DNA from: an uncultured Gammaproteobacteria bacterium
GTDB taxonomy: Bacteria; Pseudomonadota; Gammaproteobacteria; PS1; Thioglobaceae
Assembly (NCBI GenBank): GCA_913044155.1
Contig: CAJWNF010000038.1
Span: 1-5,972 of the forward strand
Reading direction: 5' to 3'
Length of the DNA stretch: 5,972 nucleotides
The notes beneath the pieces were generated by a model. It saw only the letters and a list, made by a program, of their open reading frames with translations, was not told the DNA's origin and made no database searches. A program made the position numbers and the translations under genes. Numbering within the stretch: position 1 is the first letter of the stretch; each line of letters begins with the position of its first letter. Below, piece by piece: positions 1 through 5,972 of the stretch.

Positions 1-136
1 TGTATATATCGTCTGCAAACGGGAACAGTACTAGGAAAAAAACTACAATCGCAATTACCGAACGTAATAGAGTACTTCTAAGTTCTATAAGATGTTGAAC
101 TATAGATATTTTTTCTTGTTGTCGTGCTGCACTCAT
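1..136 (-). CDS. tatC: TatC, Sec-independent protein translocase subunit (N-terminal part, cut by the window edge)
   Basis: TatC is the polytopic inner-membrane core of the twin-arginine translocase; with TatB it forms the receptor that recognises RR signal peptides. Forty-five codons are visible, starting at the ATG at 136-134. The N-terminal cytoplasmic segment carries QHLIELRSTLLRS at residues 14-26, matching the family signature H-L-x-E-L-R-x-R. The hydrophobic first transmembrane helix follows at about residues 26-40 and then ADDIY, as in E. coli TatC. The Glu and first Arg of the signature (E18, R20) are kept, while the second Arg is Thr (T22). The gene lies 6 nt downstream of the tatB stop, so the two are almost certainly cotranscribed. 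No good Shine-Dalgarno is visible before this start, which suggests translational coupling to tatB. The rest of the gene is outside the window. Confidence 0.93.
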   Translation of the reverse strand, partial: MSAARQQEKISIVQHLIELRSTLLRSVIAIVVFFLVLFPFADDIY

Positions 137-142
137 TATCTA

Positions 143-454
143 TTAACTATTTTTATTGACCGAGGACAGGTCGCTTATCTTAGCGGTTTCTTTTTTTATT
201 TCATCTATACTGCTCTTGGCTTCTTCCACGGTTTGAGATAATGATGATTCATCATCCTTAATAGAGAGTTGCTCTTTAAGCTCTTCAGATTTTATTTCAT
301 TGTTAATGTCGTTTTGAATTTTGGAAACAAATTTTTTAAATTTGCCAACATAAAGGCCAGCTTTACGAGCCAGCGCAGGCATCTTTTCAGGGCCAACAAC
401 GATAAGAGTGATGATGCCAATAATAGCAATTTCCCAAAAACCAAAATCAAACAT
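143..454 (-). CDS. tatB: TatB, Sec-independent protein translocase subunit
   Basis: TatB is a single-span membrane protein that pairs with TatC in the Tat receptor complex. The 103-aa protein begins MFDFGFWE, with the acidic residue at position 8 typical of TatB rather than TatA. A hydrophobic helix runs to about residue 20, followed by the hinge G21-P22 and P26, then an amphipathic helix and a charged, Ser/Lys/Glu-rich tail. It is shorter than E. coli TatB (171 aa), but the tail is variable in this family. The start is supported by GGAG five nt upstream of the ATG. tatC follows after 6 nt. No tatA lies upstream, where enteric bacteria usually have one; instead there is a 250-bp intergenic region and a divergent gene. 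I considered TatA as an alternative and prefer TatB on the MFDxGFxE start. Confidence 0.92.
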   Translation of the reverse strand: MFDFGFWEIAIIGIITLIVVGPEKMPALARKAGLYVGKFKKFVSKIQNDINNEIKSEELKEQLSIKDDESSLSQTVEEAKSSIDEIKKETAKISDLSSVNKNS

Positions 455-459
455 AGCAT

Positions 460-463
460 CTCC
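460..463 (-). promoter_or_regulatory. Shine-Dalgarno of tatB
   Basis: GGAG on the minus strand, five nt before the tatB ATG (454-452). An out-of-frame ATG overlaps the spacer, but only the downstream ATG gives the conserved TatB N-terminus. Confidence 0.7.
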
Positions 464-582
464 AACTAAAAGTTTGACTATAAGGGGTTATATAAGAATG
501 ACCTGTACAAGAAATTTGTTGTATTCTAATACCCATAAAAAGATGTAAATCTAGAGAAAAAAATCAATGATATAAGACTTTT

Positions 583-594
583 ATTATACAATAA
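583..594. promoter_or_regulatory. Candidate bidirectional -10 element between tatB and the MBL-fold gene
   Basis: ATTATACAATAA contains TATACA (585-590) on the plus strand and a perfect TATAAT (588-583) on the minus strand. The same 12-mer occurs at 3762-3773, between hemB and thiC. On the minus strand it could start a tatBC transcript near 576 with a leader of about 120 nt. On the plus strand it could start an MBL/nitroreductase transcript with a leader of about 110 nt. No convincing -35 hexamer is at the right distance on either side. Apart from this element, the AT-rich stretch 455-704 holds only a short inverted repeat (TATAA-GGGG-TTATA, 479-492). I see no small gene in it. Confidence 0.35.
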
Positions 595-704
595 GGGTGG
601 TAATGCCTAGTTTCTTAATACTTAATAGAATTTCTACATTTTCGCAATATCATTTGTATTTCTAACAACATTTTGAGCTTAATTAATCATCTAAGTAATT
701 TCTA

Positions 705-1655
705 ATGGATTCAGTATTAAATATTGCTGCTGGAATCAGTATTATTGATTCAGGCTATATCAGTCAAGACTTTGCCGCAATATATCTAATCAGACAAGGC
801 AACGATATTGCTATTGTTGAAACAGGAACCAATTACAGTGTTCCCAATATTCAACAGGCTCTTGAGGAAGATGGACTGAGCTTTTCCAATGTGAGATACA
901 TAATTCCAACCCATGTTCATCTTGACCATGCTGGTGGCGCTGGTGAACTGATGAGGCTATGTCAAAATGCCCAGCTTGTTATTCATCCCAGGGGCGCTAG
1001 ACATATGGTGGACCCTAGTAAACTTATTGCTGGAGCTATGGCGGTTTATGGGGCAGAAAAATTCCATCACTTATATGGCGATATAGTGTCAATAGACTCT
1101 AGTCGGATTATTGAGGCTGATGATAATTTCATGTTGGATTTCAATGGCAGAGAGCTACTGTTCATCGACACCCCGGGCCATGCTAGACATCACTTTTGTA
1201 TTTGGGACAAGTTGACTGAATCGATGTTTACCGGTGATACCTTTGGCCTGTCTTATCGAGAATTTGATACTGGCGATGAAGTGTATGTTTTTCCAACGAC
1301 AACGCCAGTGCAATTCGACCCTGAAGAGTTAATAAAAAGCATAGCCAAGTTGATGGAATATAACCCTAAACGAGTCTGTTTAACTCATTTCGGCGCAATC
1401 AAGCCAACCACAAAAGTAACAGACCAGTTAATTACTGGCATCAAGTTTTTGAGTAACCTTGCAAAACAATACGCTTCTGACAGCAATGCCAAAGCGCTCA
1501 TTCAAAGTGAAATGATGGGTTACTTTTTAATGCAGCTTAAAAGAATGGGCGTCAAAGATCAAGATTTTTGTAAGCAGAAACTACAAAAAGATGTTGAACT
1601 AAACACACAAGGACTTATTTATTGGCAACAAAAGCTTGCTTCAAATCAACATTAA
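705..1655 (+). CDS. Metallo-beta-lactamase-fold hydrolase (COG0491-like), substrate unknown
   Basis: This 316-aa protein is a cytoplasmic (no signal peptide) MBL-fold enzyme. The dinuclear metal site looks complete: the H-x-H-x-D-H motif is THVHLDH (H70, H72, D74, H75), followed by H159 in DTPGHARHH, D178 in FTGDTFG and H228 in LTHFG. The sequence HPRGARHMVDPSKL near residue 94 and the FPTTTPVQFDPEE segment resemble, from memory, a subgroup that includes Sulfolobus ST1585, related in fold to lactonases and glyoxalase II-like hydrolases. The C-terminal 80 or so residues are a helical extension. The ATG at 705 is the only sensible start: the next in-frame Met (residue 84) lies past the metal motif. 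The Shine-Dalgarno is weak. The nitroreductase gene follows after 16 nt, so the two form an operon. The family is firm but the reaction cannot be deduced. Confidence 0.88.
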   Translation: MDSVLNIAAGISIIDSGYISQDFAAIYLIRQGNDIAIVETGTNYSVPNIQQALEEDGLSFSNVRYIIPTHVHLDHAGGAGELMRLCQNAQLVIHPRGARHMVDPSKLIAGAMAVYGAEKFHHLYGDIVSIDSSRIIEADDNFMLDFNGRELLFIDTPGHARHHFCIWDKLTESMFTGDTFGLSYREFDTGDEVYVFPTTTPVQFDPEELIKSIAKLMEYNPKRVCLTHFGAIKPTTKVTDQLITGIKFLSNLAKQYASDSNAKALIQSEMMGYFLMQLKRMGVKDQDFCKQKLQKDVELNTQGLIYWQQKLASNQH

Positions 1656-1658
1656 ATT

Positions 1659-1663
1659 AGGAG
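1659..1663 (+). promoter_or_regulatory. Shine-Dalgarno that fixes the nitroreductase start
   Basis: AGGAG lies 8 nt before the ATG at 1672, just after the MBL stop codon. It favours 1672 over the upstream in-frame ATG at 1636, which lies inside the MBL gene. Confidence 0.8.
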
Positions 1664-1671
1664 ATATAGAA

Positions 1672-2337
1672 ATGGATGTAAAAAGGGCACTAGCAGAGCG
1701 TAAATCAACAAGAGCATTTTTAGACAAGGAGGTGCCGATTGAGATTATCAATGCAATTCTAGAGCAGGCCAAAACCGCGCCTTCTGGCGTCAACACTCAG
1801 CCCTGGCAGGTGGCTGTAGTGACGGGTACAAGAAAGATTGACTTGTGCAACAAGTTAGAGGAAGAGTTTCGTAGTGGCATTAAAGGCTCAATGGACTTCA
1901 ACTATTATCCAACCGAATGGTTTGGTGAGTACAAAGAGAGAAGGAAAGCTTGCGGTCTATTGATGTACTCGACACTTGAGATTGAGAGAGATGACAGACA
2001 AAAGCAGTTGGACCAATGGGCTCTCAACTATCAAGCCTTTGGCGCACCAGCAATACTACTTTTTTTTATTGATAAAGTATTGGGAAAGGGATCTTATTTG
2101 GACTATGGCATGTTTTTACAATCTATTATGTTGGCAGCCATTGAGAATGGTCTAGCTACCTGCCCACAGGCTGCACTCGGTGAGTATCCAGAGATTGTCA
2201 GAGAGGAGCTTGGTTATTCGCAAGACAAAGTGCTTATTTGTGGGATGGCGATTGGCTATGAAGATAAATCTGCAATTATCAATAGCTACCGTACACCGCG
2301 CGAAGAGTTAGACAAGATAGTGCGCTATTTTGTTTGA
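1672..2337 (+). CDS. Flavin (FMN) nitroreductase family protein, PnbA/NfnB-like
   Basis: Proteins of this family are FMN-dependent, usually dimeric NAD(P)H oxidoreductases that reduce nitro compounds or quinones in vitro; natural substrates are often unknown. The 221-aa product begins MDVKRALAERKSTRAF, with the phosphate-binding R-x-S-x-R (R10, S12, R14). This is followed by APSGVNTQPW (residues 36-45), the usual FMN-contacting loop, and later by YGMFLQSIMLAA and ATCPQAA (C164-P165-Q166). GMAIGYED follows near residue 191 and an Arg in SYRTPRE near the C-terminus. Length is normal for the family. The start at 1672 is set by the AGGAG upstream and by the family N-terminus. It lies 16 nt behind the MBL-fold gene in the same operon, so the two may act on one substrate. 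That link is inference from spacing alone. Confidence 0.9.
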   Translation: MDVKRALAERKSTRAFLDKEVPIEIINAILEQAKTAPSGVNTQPWQVAVVTGTRKIDLCNKLEEEFRSGIKGSMDFNYYPTEWFGEYKERRKACGLLMYSTLEIERDDRQKQLDQWALNYQAFGAPAILLFFIDKVLGKGSYLDYGMFLQSIMLAAIENGLATCPQAALGEYPEIVREELGYSQDKVLICGMAIGYEDKSAIINSYRTPREELDKIVRYFV

Positions 2338-2361
2338 CGTCGATATTATAATTTAGCAGAA

Positions 2362-2383
2362 GAATCTATTTAGGCATAGATTC
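2362..2383. terminator. Inverted repeat at the convergence of two operons, possible weak bidirectional terminator
   Basis: GAATCTAT and ATAGATTC form a perfect 8-bp stem around the 6-nt loop TTAGGC. It lies 24 nt past the nitroreductase stop and includes the TAG stop (2368-2366) of the minus-strand coiled-coil gene. The stem is AT-rich and neither side has a clean T-run, so it is not a textbook intrinsic terminator. The symmetric position between convergent operons is the main argument. Confidence 0.35.
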
Positions 2384-2728
2384 CGCAATTCTTTCAAGTA
2401 CTTTTTGAAGTGTCTCCAATGTATCTCGAGAGTCCTGAAGATCATTCTCCAGGATTGTATTCTTGCTGGTTGATAAAATTAACTTGTCCTGTGCAAGTTT
2501 AAGCTCAGCCCGAGCGTTAATGAGCTGCTCGTTTAACTCTTCAAGTTGGGACTTAAGTTCTATCTCATTAGCAGTTGGACCTTCATTGGCTGCTGCTGTG
2601 AAATTAGCTGTTTCAATATCTGGGTTGAAAGCTTTCTGTTGAGACCTTGTGTTTTCTTGTTCATAATAATAGCCCCCAATTAAAATAATTATCAGGGTAA
2701 TTATGACTACCGTAACTTTTCTTTTCAT
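2366..2728 (-). CDS. Small membrane-anchored coiled-coil protein, function unknown
   Basis: I do not recognise a named family. The 120-aa product starts MKRKV, then has one hydrophobic helix at about residues 5-20 (VTVVIITLIIILIGG). A polar linker rich in Ala, Asn and Thr follows (about 25-53), and then a long charged helix at about 55-115 with leucine/isoleucine heptad spacing (LKSQLEELNEQL, then AELKLAQDKL), predicted to be a coiled coil. The positive N-terminus before the helix suggests a cytoplasmic N-terminus with the coiled coil in the periplasm. The start at 2728 is chosen because the upstream in-frame extension lies wholly within hemB and is not membrane-like; AGG stands just before this ATG. 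It begins 13 nt after the hemB stop and is probably cotranscribed with it, but nothing ties it to heme synthesis. Confidence 0.75.
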   Translation of the reverse strand: MKRKVTVVIITLIIILIGGYYYEQENTRSQQKAFNPDIETANFTAAANEGPTANEIELKSQLEELNEQLINARAELKLAQDKLILSTSKNTILENDLQDSRDTLETLQKVLERIAESMPK

Positions 2729-2741
2729 AACCTGTGATAGT

Positions 2742-5972
<3,231 letters not shown>

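Noticed and set aside
479..492. Small inverted repeat TATAA-GGGG-TTATA upstream of tatB
   Set aside because: A 5-bp AT-only stem is expected by chance in such AT-rich DNA and has no supporting context.
1636..1671. Nitroreductase start at 1636
   Set aside because: It lies inside the MBL gene and adds 12 residues outside the family. AGGAG at 1659-1663 supports 1672.
2334..2352. Promoter TTGACG plus TATAAT after the nitroreductase gene
   Set aside because: The two hexamers are only 7 nt apart, and no plus-strand gene lies downstream.

Overview
The window is ordinary bacterial chromosome, and every gene with a clear family assignment is of a conserved proteobacterial type. A Tat translocase with separate TatB and TatC, a lipid A Kdo transferase (WaaA) and a Pseudomonas-type, zinc-site-free HemB point to a Gram-negative, probably gammaproteobacterial host. 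The DNA is AT-rich. A marine lineage such as the SUP05/Thioglobus group would fit, but that is a guess from composition and gene content, not something the sequence proves.

Layout from left to right. On the minus strand lie the 5' end of tatC (cut by the window edge) and, just upstream of it, a short tatB. A 250-bp divergent intergenic region follows. On the plus strand a two-gene operon encodes a complete metallo-beta-lactamase-fold hydrolase and a PnbA/NfnB-like flavin nitroreductase. It converges on a minus-strand pair: hemB and, behind it, a small membrane-anchored coiled-coil protein of unknown function. A 22-nt inverted repeat sits at the convergence. hemB is divergent from thiC (plus strand) across only 38 bp. 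thiC converges with, and overlaps by 4 bp, the 3' end of waaA (minus strand, cut by the right edge).

The housekeeping roles are separate: Tat export of folded proteins, porphobilinogen synthesis for heme, HMP-phosphate synthesis for thiamine, and Kdo transfer to lipid A. No pathway clearly joins them. The MBL/nitroreductase pair is the only group whose physiological role cannot be read from the families.

The main points of interest are regulatory. Both divergent intergenic regions contain the same 12-mer, ATTATACAATAA, which carries -10-like elements on both strands. thiC has no room for the usual TPP riboswitch and no visible Shine-Dalgarno, and its best promoter would start transcription almost at the ATG. 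tatB has no tatA directly upstream. I see no mobile element, CRISPR array, RNA gene or evident new defence or biosynthetic system here.
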